The position numbers and the translations under genes were made by a program. The notes beneath the pieces were generated by a model. The model did not search any database. It had not been told where the DNA came from and was given only the letters and a program-made list of their open reading frames with translations. Shown here in pieces: positions 35,630 through 44,615 of a stretch of DNA of 64,000 bases. The stretch is from assembly GCF_001673365.1 (NCBI RefSeq), contig NZ_LZLS01000132.1:1-64000 (forward strand), in the 5' to 3' direction. The first letter of the stretch is position 1, and each line of letters begins with the position of its first letter. The stretch is from Mycobacterium asiaticum. GTDB taxonomy: Bacteria > Actinomycetota > Actinomycetes > Mycobacteriales > Mycobacteriaceae.

Positions 35630-36286
35630 TTAATAGGGCAGGACGCCCATGAGACACGGGGTCGTCGCGCGCTCGCAGTAATAGGAGCCGTACAGGGGTG
35701 CGGCCGCGGCGACGGAGGCGAACGGCGCCGACATCACCGCGATCGCCAGCGCGGCGATCAGCGGTTTGGCTTCCACCATCGCCAAGATCAGGCCGGCCAC
35801 GGTGCAAGCCACCAGGTACACGAACGTCGCGAACACCGGCGGCGTCTTGTCGATGGTGTGGAACCACCAGTAGAACAGGCTCAGCCCGAAGACCGCGGCG
35901 AAGAACCACGTGCCGAACAGCACCAACACCAACTTCCACCATTTCAGGTAGAGGTAGCGACCCGGGACCGCGACGGGGCCGGGCGTCTCGGTCCCGGAAT
36001 CGGACTGCTCCACCACCACTGGCGCGGCCGGCTCGTCTTCTGCCGGCTCGGACTTCTTTGCCGGCTTGTCGAGATCGACCAACGGGAGGAATGGCTGGGA
36101 GTCGGTGTCGAAGTCCGGCACGAACGGCACCGAGGGCTCCCCGGCGTCGAACCTGGGGTCGTCGAACTTGGCGTCGAACTTGGCATCGCCGCGGTGTACG
36201 GGCACCTCGCCGCTGTCGAAGTCCGGCACGAACGGTTCGGTGCCCGGGTTCGACTCGCGTTCCTGGTCCACCTTCTTCTTAGCCAC
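35630..36286 (-). CDS. Membrane protein with acidic N-terminal tail (Rv0461-like)
   Basis: 218 aa, GTG start. Residues 1-110 are polar and contain repeated FVPDFD and FDAKFDDPRFDAG motifs, which look like short binding motifs or low complexity. Three membrane segments follow (about 117-138, 151-170, 173-195). Two Cys near the C-terminus (YYCERATTPCLMG). No known family. Overlaps the end of the preceding gene by eight bases. Confidence 0.78.
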   Translation of the reverse strand: MAKKKVDQERESNPGTEPFVPDFDSGEVPVHRGDAKFDAKFDDPRFDAGEPSVPFVPDFDTDSQPFLPLVDLDKPAKKSEPAEDEPAAPVVVEQSDSGTETPGPVAVPGRYLYLKWWKLVLVLFGTWFFAAVFGLSLFYWWFHTIDKTPPVFATFVYLVACTVAGLILAMVEAKPLIAALAIAVMSAPFASVAAAAPLYGSYYCERATTPCLMGVLPY

Positions 36287-36557
36287 TGGACATCACCTGC
36301 AGCGCGACGAGCATGCCCAGCCAGCCGGGCCCCAGCGCGAGGATCCCGGCGCCCACCATGGTTACCCACCGACGTCCGGAGAACAGGATCACCAGCAGTC
36401 CGATCACGCCGGGAAGTCCGACCACCAGCGCGATCGCGAAGTCCGGACGGACCGGGGTATGGATCAGCAACCGAAACGCTACCGCGAGCAGTTGACCGAC
36501 CGCGCTTCCGACGAGCATGGCCGAAGCCAGCAGCCAAGCACGCGGCAGGGGAATCAC
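36279..36557 (-). CDS. Small membrane protein (Rv0460-like)
   Basis: 92 aa from GTG; an internal ATG at residue 14 (MLVGSAVGQ) gives 79 aa, the length I recall for M. tuberculosis Rv0460, and may be the true start. I see no good ribosome site for either. Three hydrophobic segments (7-30, 40-60, 67-86). No recognised domain. Forms an overlapping pair with the Rv0461-like gene. Confidence 0.72.
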   Translation of the reverse strand: MIPLPRAWLLASAMLVGSAVGQLLAVAFRLLIHTPVRPDFAIALVVGLPGVIGLLVILFSGRRWVTMVGAGILALGPGWLGMLVALQVMSSG

Positions 36558-36689
36558 GCTGTACGAGCTTACTAACTCAGCGCGGCGGGGTCGGGCAGGT
36601 TCCCGGCGCGCCTTGCGAGTCCCAGGTCACAACACGTCGCTTGCGGCAGTTCACTTTCGGTCTCAGCGGACCAGCAAGCACGGCGAGCG

Positions 36690-38213
36690 TCAGAAGAAGC
36701 CGAGCGCCTGATCCGAGTAGGACACCAACATGTTCTTGGTCTGCTGGTAGTGCTCGAGCGCCATCTTGTGACCCTCGCGGCCGAACCCAGATTGCTTGTA
36801 ACCACCGAACGCGGAATGCGGCGGGTAGACGTGGTAGCAGTTGACCCACACCCGCCCGGCTTTGATTTCGCGCCCGGCGCGGTAAGCCGTGTTGCCGTCG
36901 CGGCTCCACACGCCGGCGCCCAGACCGTAGAGGGTGTCGTTGGCGATGCCCATCGCGTCGTCGTAGGTATCAAAGGGCGTCACCGCCACCACGGGACCGA
37001 AAATCTCCTCTTGGAAGACGCGCATCTTGTTGTTGCCCGTGACGATGGTCGGCTGCACGTAGAACCCGCCGGACAGATCGCCGCCCAATTCGGAGCGCTC
37101 GCCGCCGGTGATCACCTTGGCGCCCTCGCCCTTGCCGATCTCGATGTAGGACAGGATCTTTTCCATCTGATCGTTAGAGGCTTGTGAGCCGATCATGGTC
37201 TCGGAGTCCAACGGGTCGCCCTGCCGGACGGCCTTGGTGCGGATGGCGGCCAATTCCAGGAACTCGTCGTGGATGTCGGACTGAATCAGGCTGCGCGACG
37301 GACACGTGCACACTTCGCCCTGGTTCAGGGCGAACATGGTGAAGCCCTCCAGCGCCTTGTCCTGGAAGTCGTCGTTGGCGGCCATGACGTCGGAGAAGAA
37401 GATGTTGGGGCTCTTCCCGCCGAGTTCCAGGGTGACCGGAATCAGGTTCTGCGAGGCGTATTGCATGATCAGGCGCCCGGTGGTGGTCTCACCGGTGAAA
37501 GCGACCTTGGCGATGCGGTTGCTGGAGGCCAGCGGTTTGCCGGCTTCGGTCCCGAAGCCGTTGACGATGTTGACCACTCCGGGCGGCAGCAGGTCACCGA
37601 TCAGCGACATCAGGTAAAGGATCGAGGCCGGGGTCTGCTCGGCGGGCTTGAGCACGATCGCGTTGCCGGCCGCCAGCGCGGGCGCCAGTTTCCACGCGCC
37701 CATCAGGATCGGGAAGTTCCACGGGATGATCTGACCGACGACGCCGAGCGGTTCGTGGAAATGGTAGGCGACGGTGTCTTCGTCGATCTGCGACAGCGCG
37801 CCTTCCTGGGCGCGGATGGCGGCGGCGAAGTACCGGAAATGGTCTGCGGCCAGCGGGATGTCGGCTCCGATCGTCTCGCGGACCGGTTTGCCGTTGTCCC
37901 ACACTTCGGCTACCGCCAGGGCGTGGGTGTGCTCGTCGATGCGGTCGGCGATCTTGTTCAGAATCGCGGCCCGGTCAGCGGGGGAGGTTTTGCCCCACGC
38001 CGGTGCCGCTGCGTGCGCCGCATCCAACGCTTTTTCGACGTCGGCTTCGTCCGAGCGCGGGATCTCGCAGAACACCTCCCCGGTCACCGGGGTCGGGTTC
38101 TCGAAATAGCGTCCGGCCGCCGGTGCAACCCATTCGCCGCCGATGAAGTTTCCGTACCGCGACTCATACGACATCAATGCCCCGGACGATCCGGGACGTG
38201 CGAAGACAGGCAT
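36690..38213 (-). CDS. NAD-dependent aldehyde dehydrogenase (Rv0458-like)
   Basis: 507 aa, close to M. tuberculosis Rv0458 along its length. Motifs: [24 protein letters not shown]-binding [13 protein letters not shown], catalytic Glu in [11 protein letters not shown], nucleophile Cys in [13 protein letters not shown], and FGPVVAV. This is the acetaldehyde/ExaC-type group often paired with a DUF779 protein. ATG start with GGAG nine bases upstream. The DUF779 gene expected next is missing. Confidence 0.94.
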   Translation of the reverse strand: MPVFARPGSSGALMSYESRYGNFIGGEWVAPAAGRYFENPTPVTGEVFCEIPRSDEADVEKALDAAHAAAPAWGKTSPADRAAILNKIADRIDEHTHALAVAEVWDNGKPVRETIGADIPLAADHFRYFAAAIRAQEGALSQIDEDTVAYHFHEPLGVVGQIIPWNFPILMGAWKLAPALAAGNAIVLKPAEQTPASILYLMSLIGDLLPPGVVNIVNGFGTEAGKPLASSNRIAKVAFTGETTTGRLIMQYASQNLIPVTLELGGKSPNIFFSDVMAANDDFQDKALEGFTMFALNQGEVCTCPSRSLIQSDIHDEFLELAAIRTKAVRQGDPLDSETMIGSQASNDQMEKILSYIEIGKGEGAKVITGGERSELGGDLSGGFYVQPTIVTGNNKMRVFQEEIFGPVVAVTPFDTYDDAMGIANDTLYGLGAGVWSRDGNTAYRAGREIKAGRVWVNCYHVYPPHSAFGGYKQSGFGREGHKMALEHYQQTKNMLVSYSDQALGFF

Positions 38214-38269
38214 CTGCTCGGCTCCTCGTTAGGTCATGTAATACAGCTCACACTACCTGTGGGACCACA

Positions 38270-40336
38270 ATGTCACCCATGGCACTCACGGCATCTGCGG
38301 CTGACGAAGACCCCTACCTGTGGCTCGAAGACGTCACCGGCGACGAGGCGTTGGAGTGGGTGCGGGCACGCAATGAGCCCACCAAGTCGGAGTTCTGCCA
38401 GGGCGAGTTCGAGACGATGCGCACCGAGGCGCTGGAGGTACTCGACACCGACGCCCGGATCCCCTACGTGCGCCGTCGCGGCGACTATCTCTACGACTTC
38501 TGGCGCGACGCCACCAACCCCCGTGGGTTATGGCGGCGCACCACGCTGGAGAGCTATCGCACCGACGCACCCGAGTGGGATGTGCTGATCGACGTAGACG
38601 AGCTCGGGCGCGCGGACGACAAGAACTGGGTGTGGGCCGGCGCCGACGTCATCGAACCCGAACTCACCCGCGCCCTGGTCAGTCTCTCACCGGGCGGTTC
38701 GGACGCGGTCGTGGTGCGTGAATTCGACATGGCGACGAGGGAATTCGTGGCGAACGGATTCGAGCTGCCGGAAGCGAAGTCGCAGATCGGCTGGGACGAT
38801 CCGGACACCGTGCTGGTGGGCACCGACTTCGGACCCGACTCGATGACCGAATCCGGCTATCCCCGAATACTCAAGCGGTGGCGTCGCGGCACACCACTGA
38901 CCGACGCGGAGACGATCTTCGAAGGGGAACGCACCGATGTCAGCGCGGGGGGCGGCAAAGACCGCACCCCAGGCTTCGAACGCATCTTCGTCGGCCGTTC
39001 GGTGGACTTCTGGAACCGGCAGCGCTACGAATTGCGCGGCACAGAACTGATTCCGATCGAGGTGCCCACCGATGTCAGCAGCATGTCGGTGCACCGCGAA
39101 TGGCTGTTGATCGACCTGCGCACCGACTGGACAGTGGGCACAACGACGTATCGCGCGGGTTCGCTACTGGCCGCCAACTACGACGAATTCCTCAGCGGTG
39201 CAAGGAATCTGCACGTAGTATTCGAGCCCGACGAACACACCTGCCTGTACCACTACGCGTGGACCAAGGACCGACTGCTGCTCGTTTCACTGGCCGACGT
39301 GGCCAGTCGCGTCGAGATCGTCACGCCGCCCAAACCAGGTGGCGACTGGCGCCGCGAACCCGTCCGGGACCTGCCCGAATCGACCAACACCGTCGTCACC
39401 GCCGCCGACGACACCGGCGACGAGTTCTTCCTGGACTCAAGCGGTTTCACCGCACCTTCCCGGCTGCTGCGCGGCACCGGCCCGGGAGCCCTGGAACCGA
39501 TCAAGTCCGCGCGGTCGTTCTTCGATGCCGAAAACATCTCGGTGGCACAACATTTCGTGGCATCGGCGGACGGTACGTCCATCCCCTACTTCGTCGTGCG
39601 TCCCGCCGGAATCGAGGGACCCGGCCCGACACTGCTCTACGGCTACGGCGGCTTCGAGACGTCCAACACGCCGGGTTACAGCGGAGTGCTGGGGCGGCTG
39701 TGGCTGGCCCGCGGCGGCACCTACGTGCTGGCCAATATCCGCGGCGGCGGCGAGTACGGCCCGGGTTGGCACACCCAGGCGATGCGAGAGGGCCGGCACA
39801 AGGTCGCCGAAGATTTCGCCGCGGTCGCCGACGATCTGGTGGCGCGGGGCATCACCACCGTCGGCCAACTTGGCGCTCAGGGCGGCAGCAACGGCGGATT
39901 GCTGATGGGAATCATGCTGACCAAGTACCCGGAGAAGTTCGGGGCACTGGTCTGCAGCGTGCCGCTGTTGGACATGAAGCGCTATCACCTGCTGCTGGCC
40001 GGTGCCTCGTGGGTGGCCGAATATGGCGACCCCGACAATCCTGACGACTGGGCGTTCATCTCCGAATACTCGCCCTACCAGAACATTTCGGCGGAACGCA
40101 GCTATCCGCCGATCTTGCTGACCACCTCCACCCGCGACGACCGGGTACACCCCGGTCATGCCCGCAAGATGACTGCTGCACTGGAAGCCGCCGGTCACCG
40201 GGTCTGGTACTACGAGAACATCGAGGGCGGACACGGCGGTGCGGCCGACAACGAACAGTTGGCGTTCAAGTCGGCGTTGAGCTACTCGTTCCTGTGGCGA
40301 ATGCTGTCTGCGACGGGTGTTGCCACTTCAAGCTAG
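38270..40336 (+). CDS. S9 prolyl oligopeptidase-family serine peptidase (Rv0457c-like)
   Basis: 688 aa from ATG (MSPMALTASAADEDPYLWLED); an ATG three codons on is possible. N-terminal beta-propeller (about 60-390), C-terminal alpha/beta-hydrolase with Ser in LGAQGGSNGGLLMG, Asp in STRDDRVHPGHA, and His in EGGHGGAADN. No signal peptide, so probably cytosolic. Likely cleaves short Pro-containing peptides. Divergent from the aldehyde dehydrogenase gene. Its stop shares CTAG with the convergent DUF2254 gene. Confidence 0.93.
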   Translation: MSPMALTASAADEDPYLWLEDVTGDEALEWVRARNEPTKSEFCQGEFETMRTEALEVLDTDARIPYVRRRGDYLYDFWRDATNPRGLWRRTTLESYRTDAPEWDVLIDVDELGRADDKNWVWAGADVIEPELTRALVSLSPGGSDAVVVREFDMATREFVANGFELPEAKSQIGWDDPDTVLVGTDFGPDSMTESGYPRILKRWRRGTPLTDAETIFEGERTDVSAGGGKDRTPGFERIFVGRSVDFWNRQRYELRGTELIPIEVPTDVSSMSVHREWLLIDLRTDWTVGTTTYRAGSLLAANYDEFLSGARNLHVVFEPDEHTCLYHYAWTKDRLLLVSLADVASRVEIVTPPKPGGDWRREPVRDLPESTNTVVTAADDTGDEFFLDSSGFTAPSRLLRGTGPGALEPIKSARSFFDAENISVAQHFVASADGTSIPYFVVRPAGIEGPGPTLLYGYGGFETSNTPGYSGVLGRLWLARGGTYVLANIRGGGEYGPGWHTQAMREGRHKVAEDFAAVADDLVARGITTVGQLGAQGGSNGGLLMGIMLTKYPEKFGALVCSVPLLDMKRYHLLLAGASWVAEYGDPDNPDDWAFISEYSPYQNISAERSYPPILLTTSTRDDRVHPGHARKMTAALEAAGHRVWYYENIEGGHGGAADNEQLAFKSALSYSFLWRMLSATGVATSS

Positions 40337-41706
40337 GCAGGCAGTTGATCGTTCAGTCGCGACTCGACCTGATCGAGCTCTGCGGCTATGTCGGCATCGG
40401 TTTCGCCTAGCACGTCACGCAATTCGGCCAACGCACGCTCGAGCGCGGTGGTGCGCGGATGGTGGTCCAACGTCGCCAGCGTGCGCCGCACCTGCGCCGT
40501 CGCAGTGCGCTGGTGCTCGGGCGACAGCGTCGGGATGGACATCGCAAAGACGCTCAGCACCTGGGCGCAGGTCTGGTGCTGGCCGCCGTTGACGGCACCC
40601 ACCGCAATATTCACCAACGCCGACAACACCTCGGCGACGGTGAGGTCGCGGTATACCAGTGCAAGCCGGTCTGCCTCGGGTACAACTCCCGTCGCGGACT
40701 CGCGGGCCCAGGTGGCCAGCAGGGCGTGCAGCCCGTCGATCGTCACCAGGGCCGCTTCGGGATCCCGTTGGGTGGCAGCGGCCCAGCCCATGCTGGAGAG
40801 TTGATGCACGCCATAGGACGGCTCGCGGTCGAGTTGCCGTTCCCGGCCACAGCGCAGGGCGTCCATTAGAGCGTCGGCCAACCGCTTGCGTTCCACGTCG
40901 CGCTCGGCACGCACTGTGGCCAGCGGCGTTCCGGTGACCAGGTGGGTGCCCAGTCGAACGGTGAACTCGATTTCGGCTTCGTCACCGCTGTCGCGCAGCG
41001 CGCGTTCGAGAGCTTTGAAGTCGATGTCGACGAGGTAGCCGGTGCATTCGGCACGCACCGTATCCGCCGGCAGGTGCCCCAGTAACGGTTCTGTCCGGAC
41101 CCGCCGCAACCACGTGAGCTGCTCGGCGTGGGTGGCGATGGTCAGTTGCACGATTCGTTCCACCACCGACGGGGGACGCAGTTGGTCGAGCACCAGATAA
41201 CCGAATACGACCAGCCCGATCAGCGCGAGCACGCTGAGAATCAGCGCGGCGACGGTGCTGAACACGGCCGCATCCGGGTCCACCAGTGTCAGCACGACGA
41301 CGTAGTAGGTCGACAGCCCGGCGAAGTAGCCGAAGAAGGTCTGGTTGACGCGGCGGCGCAGGAACTGCTCCACCACCACCCAGGTGAACACGTCGGACAT
41401 CCGGTGGACCAGCGTGAGCAGCAAGACGAAAGTGATCGTCATCAAGGTGATCATTCCGGGAGCGACCGTGCGCAGCATCGACTGGTTCTCTTGGGGCGGA
41501 GCGATTTTGCCCAGCACCCGCTGCACCGGCTGTAGCCATCCCACATCGGTACCGTCGAGCACCCCGGTGACGACCGAGAGCACGATGAAGCCGACGATGA
41601 TCATCAGCGGCACGGCCAGAAACTCCTGCAACGCCCGGCGCAACCCGCTCTCGCGCCTGGGACGCGCCCCGCTACTGCGGCCCGTCAGACTCGAAGTTCG
41701 ACGCAT
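40333..41706 (-). CDS. DUF2254 membrane protein
   Basis: 457 aa. Four N-terminal membrane segments (about 29-49, 84-105, 125-143, 148-172) followed by a long soluble helical domain. DUF2254 is suggested by GWLQPVQRVLG and SMLRTVAPGMITLMTITFVL-type early segments plus GYLVDIDFKALERA. Function unknown. It is not at this site in M. tuberculosis, where mazEF1 lies between Rv0457c and echA2. Divergent from a DedA gene. Confidence 0.82.
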   Translation of the reverse strand: MRRTSSLTGRSSGARPRRESGLRRALQEFLAVPLMIIVGFIVLSVVTGVLDGTDVGWLQPVQRVLGKIAPPQENQSMLRTVAPGMITLMTITFVLLLTLVHRMSDVFTWVVVEQFLRRRVNQTFFGYFAGLSTYYVVVLTLVDPDAAVFSTVAALILSVLALIGLVVFGYLVLDQLRPPSVVERIVQLTIATHAEQLTWLRRVRTEPLLGHLPADTVRAECTGYLVDIDFKALERALRDSGDEAEIEFTVRLGTHLVTGTPLATVRAERDVERKRLADALMDALRCGRERQLDREPSYGVHQLSSMGWAAATQRDPEAALVTIDGLHALLATWARESATGVVPEADRLALVYRDLTVAEVLSALVNIAVGAVNGGQHQTCAQVLSVFAMSIPTLSPEHQRTATAQVRRTLATLDHHPRTTALERALAELRDVLGETDADIAAELDQVESRLNDQLPA

Positions 41707-41835
41707 AAGCCCTCGTCACCCCTGTCTCCGCGCGGACGCGTTGCCTTTGGCAAGTACCCGATCGGCGGCGCGGCGAACCAGGCAGGGTGACAGGCTTAAC
41801 GTCTAGGCCGAGCGAGTTTGGGCACCCTGAGACAT

Positions 41836-42465
41836 ATGTCCTCGCAGCTGCCCGGCGTGTTCCAGTCGGTTGCGCCCACCCTCGATCGTTACGGCTACGC
41901 AGCGGTGCTGTTGATGGTCGGGCTCGAGGGCGTCGGAATCGTCCTTCCCGGCCAACTGACCCTTGTCGCGGCAGGCATCTTCGCGGGAGCCGGTCATCTG
42001 AATCTTGTTCTGGTGCTGATCGCCGGGTTCTTGGCGGCGGTGGTAGGCGACAACACGGGCTACGCCATCGGCCGGTTCGGCGGGCGTGAGCTGGTGCTGC
42101 GCTTCGGCCGCTACGTGTTCTTCACCGAGAAGCGGCTCGCCGCGACCGAGCGCTTCTTCGAACGCCGCGGCGAGACGGTAGTGGTGCTGGGTCGGTTCGT
42201 CGACGGACTGCGTCAAGCGAGTGGCATCGCCGCCGGTCTGGCCGAGATGGGGTGGCGGCGGTATTCGACCTACAACGCGCTGGGGTCCGCCATCTGGGTT
42301 TGCGCCTGGGTCTTGGCGGGCTATCTGGCCGGCAATCACATCGTCGGGCTCTACGCGTGGTTCCAGCACTACGAGAAGTACGTACTGGCAGCACTTGTCG
42401 TGGTGGTGGTCGCCGCATTGGCCGGTTGGCTGATCAAACGCCGCGCCAGCCAGCAGGCGGCTTGA
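41836..42465 (+). CDS. DedA-family membrane protein
   Basis: 209 aa from ATG (MSSQLPGVFQSV). The DedA/SNARE-associated domain is shown by E-x-x-G-I-V-L-P-G-Q near the start, the amphipathic GRFGGRELVLRFGRY, FFERRGETVVVLGRFVDGLRQ with two Arg in the conserved re-entrant region, and N-x-x-G-x-x-x-W at the end. These proteins act as flippases for undecaprenyl or phospholipid carriers. Followed by echA2 after 32 bases. Not at this site in M. tuberculosis. Confidence 0.88.
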   Translation: MSSQLPGVFQSVAPTLDRYGYAAVLLMVGLEGVGIVLPGQLTLVAAGIFAGAGHLNLVLVLIAGFLAAVVGDNTGYAIGRFGGRELVLRFGRYVFFTEKRLAATERFFERRGETVVVLGRFVDGLRQASGIAAGLAEMGWRRYSTYNALGSAIWVCAWVLAGYLAGNHIVGLYAWFQHYEKYVLAALVVVVVAALAGWLIKRRASQQAA

Positions 42466-42497
42466 CACCTGAGTGCGTCGCGGCTTCGCTTCGGCTT

Positions 42498-43424
42498 ATG
42501 CCTATCCCCCAGCAGCAGCCCGACTTCGAAACCCTCCTCTACCGCACAGCCGGGCCGGTGGCCACCATCACCCTCAACCGCCCCGAGCAGCTCAACACGA
42601 TCGTTCCGCCCATGCCCGATGAGATCGAGGCGGCGATCGGGCTGGCCGAACGGGATCATGACATCAAGGTGATTGTGCTGCGGGGCGCCGGCCGGGCCTT
42701 TTCCGGCGGTTACGACTTCGGCGGCGGCTTCCAGCACTGGGGCGAGGCCATGATGAGCGACGGTCAGTGGGATCCGGGCAAGGACTTCGCGATGGTCAGC
42801 GCCCGCGAGACCGGGCCGACCCAGAAGTTCATGGCCATCTGGCGGGCGTCCAAACCCGTGATTGCCCAGGTGCACGGCTGGTGTGTCGGCGGTGCCAGCG
42901 ACTATGCCTTGTGCGCCGACTTGGTGATCGCCAGCGAGGATGCCGTGATCGGGACCCCGTACAGCCGCATGTGGGGGGCCTACCTGACCGGCATGTGGCT
43001 TTACCGTTTGAGCCTGGCCAAGGTGAAATGGCACTCGCTGACCGGTCGTCCGTTGACCGGCGTGCAGGCCGCCGAAGTCGAGCTGATCAACGAGGCGGTG
43101 CCGTTTGACCGGCTGGAGGCTCGGGTCGCTGAGATCGCTGCCGAACTCGCCCAGATCCCGTTGTCGCAGCTGCGCGCGCAGAAGCTGATTGTCAACCAGG
43201 CCTACGAGAACATGGGTCTTGCCTCCACCCAACTTCTGGGCGGCATCCTCGACGGGTTGATGCGCAACACCCCCGACGCGCTCGACTTCATCCGGACGGC
43301 CGGAACCGACGGCGTGCGGGCCGCCGTCGAGCGCCGAGACGGCCCGTTCGGGGACTACAGCCAGGCTCCGCCAGAGTTACGGCCGAACCCGTCACACGTG
43401 ATAGTTCCTGATAGCGATGGGTAG
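42498..43424 (+). CDS. echA2: Enoyl-CoA hydratase/isomerase EchA2-like
   Basis: 308 aa. Crotonase fold: VATITLNRPEQLN, oxyanion-hole motif GRAFSGGYDFGGGF, and second oxyanion glycine region VHGWCVGGASDYALCADLVIA. The expected catalytic Glu positions are not obvious (ATPYSRMWGAY region), so activity may be altered. Ends with a longer Pro-rich tail. ATG start; same position and strand as Rv0456c. Confidence 0.88.
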   Translation: MPIPQQQPDFETLLYRTAGPVATITLNRPEQLNTIVPPMPDEIEAAIGLAERDHDIKVIVLRGAGRAFSGGYDFGGGFQHWGEAMMSDGQWDPGKDFAMVSARETGPTQKFMAIWRASKPVIAQVHGWCVGGASDYALCADLVIASEDAVIGTPYSRMWGAYLTGMWLYRLSLAKVKWHSLTGRPLTGVQAAEVELINEAVPFDRLEARVAEIAAELAQIPLSQLRAQKLIVNQAYENMGLASTQLLGGILDGLMRNTPDALDFIRTAGTDGVRAAVERRDGPFGDYSQAPPELRPNPSHVIVPDSDG

Positions 43425-43487
43425 TAAGATCGGCTAGGGATTCTGTCCGGCATTGGTCACAACTGCGAAAGTGTTACGGTAATCAAT

Positions 43488-43961
43488 ATGTCTCGGTTGA
43501 GTAACGCCCTGCGTGCGGGCGCTGTTTTCGTCGCGCTCTTGTTTGCATTCGGCCTGGTGGCCGCCACCTTCCCGGCCGCCGCGAAAGCTGACTCGACCGA
43601 CGACTTCCCAATTCCGCGCCGACAGATCGCGACCACCTGCGACGCCGAGCAGTACCTCGCGGCCGCCCGTGACACCAGCCCCGTCTACTACCAGCGGTAC
43701 ATGATCGACATGCACAACCGTCCGCCCGCCGTCCAGCAGGGCGCGATCGACCGGATCCACTGGTTCTACTCGCTGAGCCCAGCCGACCGCAGGCAGTACT
43801 CCGAAGACACCGCCACGGACGTTTTCTACGAGGGCATGGCCCGTCAGTGGGGCAACTGGGCAAAGATTTTCTTCCACAACAAGGGCGTGGTCGCCAAGGC
43901 CACCGACGTCTGCAACGGCTACCCCGCCGGCGACATGTCGGTGTGGGATTGGGTCGGCTGA
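43488..43961 (+). CDS. Secreted Rv0455c-like protein needed for siderophore secretion
   Basis: 157 aa with an N-terminal signal ([22 protein letters not shown]; cleavage probably after AKA). The mature part has two Cys, TTCDAEQ and TDVCNG, near its two ends; in M. tuberculosis Rv0455c these form a disulfide that cinches the helical protein. That protein is required for mycobactin and carboxymycobactin export with MmpL4/MmpL5 and for virulence. Its position next to two mmpS/mmpL pairs supports the same role. Confidence 0.9.
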   Translation: MSRLSNALRAGAVFVALLFAFGLVAATFPAAAKADSTDDFPIPRRQIATTCDAEQYLAAARDTSPVYYQRYMIDMHNRPPAVQQGAIDRIHWFYSLSPADRRQYSEDTATDVFYEGMARQWGNWAKIFFHNKGVVAKATDVCNGYPAGDMSVWDWVG

Positions 43962-43972
43962 GCGTCGCTCCG

Positions 43973-43994
43973 GCTGCCACTCGGACGCGGCAGC
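43973..43994 (+). terminator. Small hairpin after the Rv0455c-like gene
   Basis: GCTGCC and GGCAGC flank a 10-base loop, 12 bases past the stop. The stem is only 6 bp with no U-tract, so it is a weak terminator candidate. Confidence 0.35.
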
Positions 43995-44172
43995 TAGCAG
44001 ATTATTTGAATTTTGTCCGCGGAATGGAGACTAAATTTTCATCCGTTCGGCGCCAGTTTGGCGAAGAGGTCGGACCGATGACCAGCAGATTAGCGACTGC
44101 TAGCGCGCAAAAGTACGGTTTTGTTAGGGTGCCATAACCCCCCGACCGCAGATAAATACATGCAATCGGCCC

Positions 44173-44202
44173 TTGCCGCGGCGGGCCAAATCTACCCATA
44201 AT
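44173..44202 (+). promoter_or_regulatory. Candidate SigA-type promoter for the Cys-rich protein gene
   Basis: TTGCCG, an 18-base spacer, then CATAAT, about 80 bases upstream of the ATG of the small Cys-rich protein gene. The -10 element fits the mycobacterial TANNNT core only partly. Position and spacing are the support. Confidence 0.4.
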
Positions 44203-44281
44203 GGACCTCCGGCCAGCCAAACATTCGCTGATTGAGCAAAGCGATGGATGCGACTGCGTTCCGGAAGCTGGAGGTCATCGC

Positions 44282-44605
44282 ATGAGCCAAACTACTGGCA
44301 ACGGGATCCCTGGCACGCTGGCGGCTCTCGACTGGCAGACGATCACCTGTCAATCCGACACCGGCTGCAACAACCGAGCGACCCACATCATCCATCGGCA
44401 CGCGGTAGATGAATGCAATCGTCCGCACGTCGACCCGTTCGGGAACATCGTCGAGATTCTCTGCATCGCTTGCCTGTGGCGCGCCGAAGCCGAAGTCCTG
44501 GTCCAGGTCGGCCAACTCCGGCGTACGTCGGACGCCTACTGCCTGACCTGCGGAGCCCCGGTGTCCGAAGCCAGCGACATCATGCGCGACGTGGTGGACC
44601 TATAG
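44282..44605 (+). CDS. Small Cys-rich, probably zinc-binding protein
   Basis: 107 aa with paired cysteines: CQSDTGCNN (about 23-29), CIACLW (about 61-64) and CLTCGAP (about 87-90), plus His residues (HIIHRH). The C-x2-C pairs at 61 and 87 suit a zinc ribbon. No signal peptide or membrane segment. I do not recognise a family, and I do not recall a counterpart in M. tuberculosis at this site. It ends 10 bases before the stop of the convergent mmpL gene. Confidence 0.75.
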   Translation: MSQTTGNGIPGTLAALDWQTITCQSDTGCNNRATHIIHRHAVDECNRPHVDPFGNIVEILCIACLWRAEAEVLVQVGQLRRTSDAYCLTCGAPVSEASDIMRDVVDL

Positions 44606-44615
44606 AGCCGTCGGC

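Larger units (their letters stand above)
43962..44281. other. 320-bp non-coding gap with lower GC
   Basis: No convincing gene on either strand. The sequence is less GC-rich than its neighbours (for example TTATTTGAATTTTGTCC). It holds a short hairpin just after the Rv0455c-like stop, a weak TTAGGGTGCCATAACC palindrome, and a SigA-like promoter near its right end. Confidence 0.7.

Noticed and set aside
35529-35942. Open frame over the 30-bp repeats and the Rv0461-like gene
   Set aside because: Shadow frame: it lacks conserved features and its Arg/Ser/Pro end is just the translated repeat.
44124-44142. TTAGGGTGCCATAACC as an IdeR iron box upstream of the Cys-rich gene
   Set aside because: About 11 of 19 matches spread over both halves, without a good half-site.
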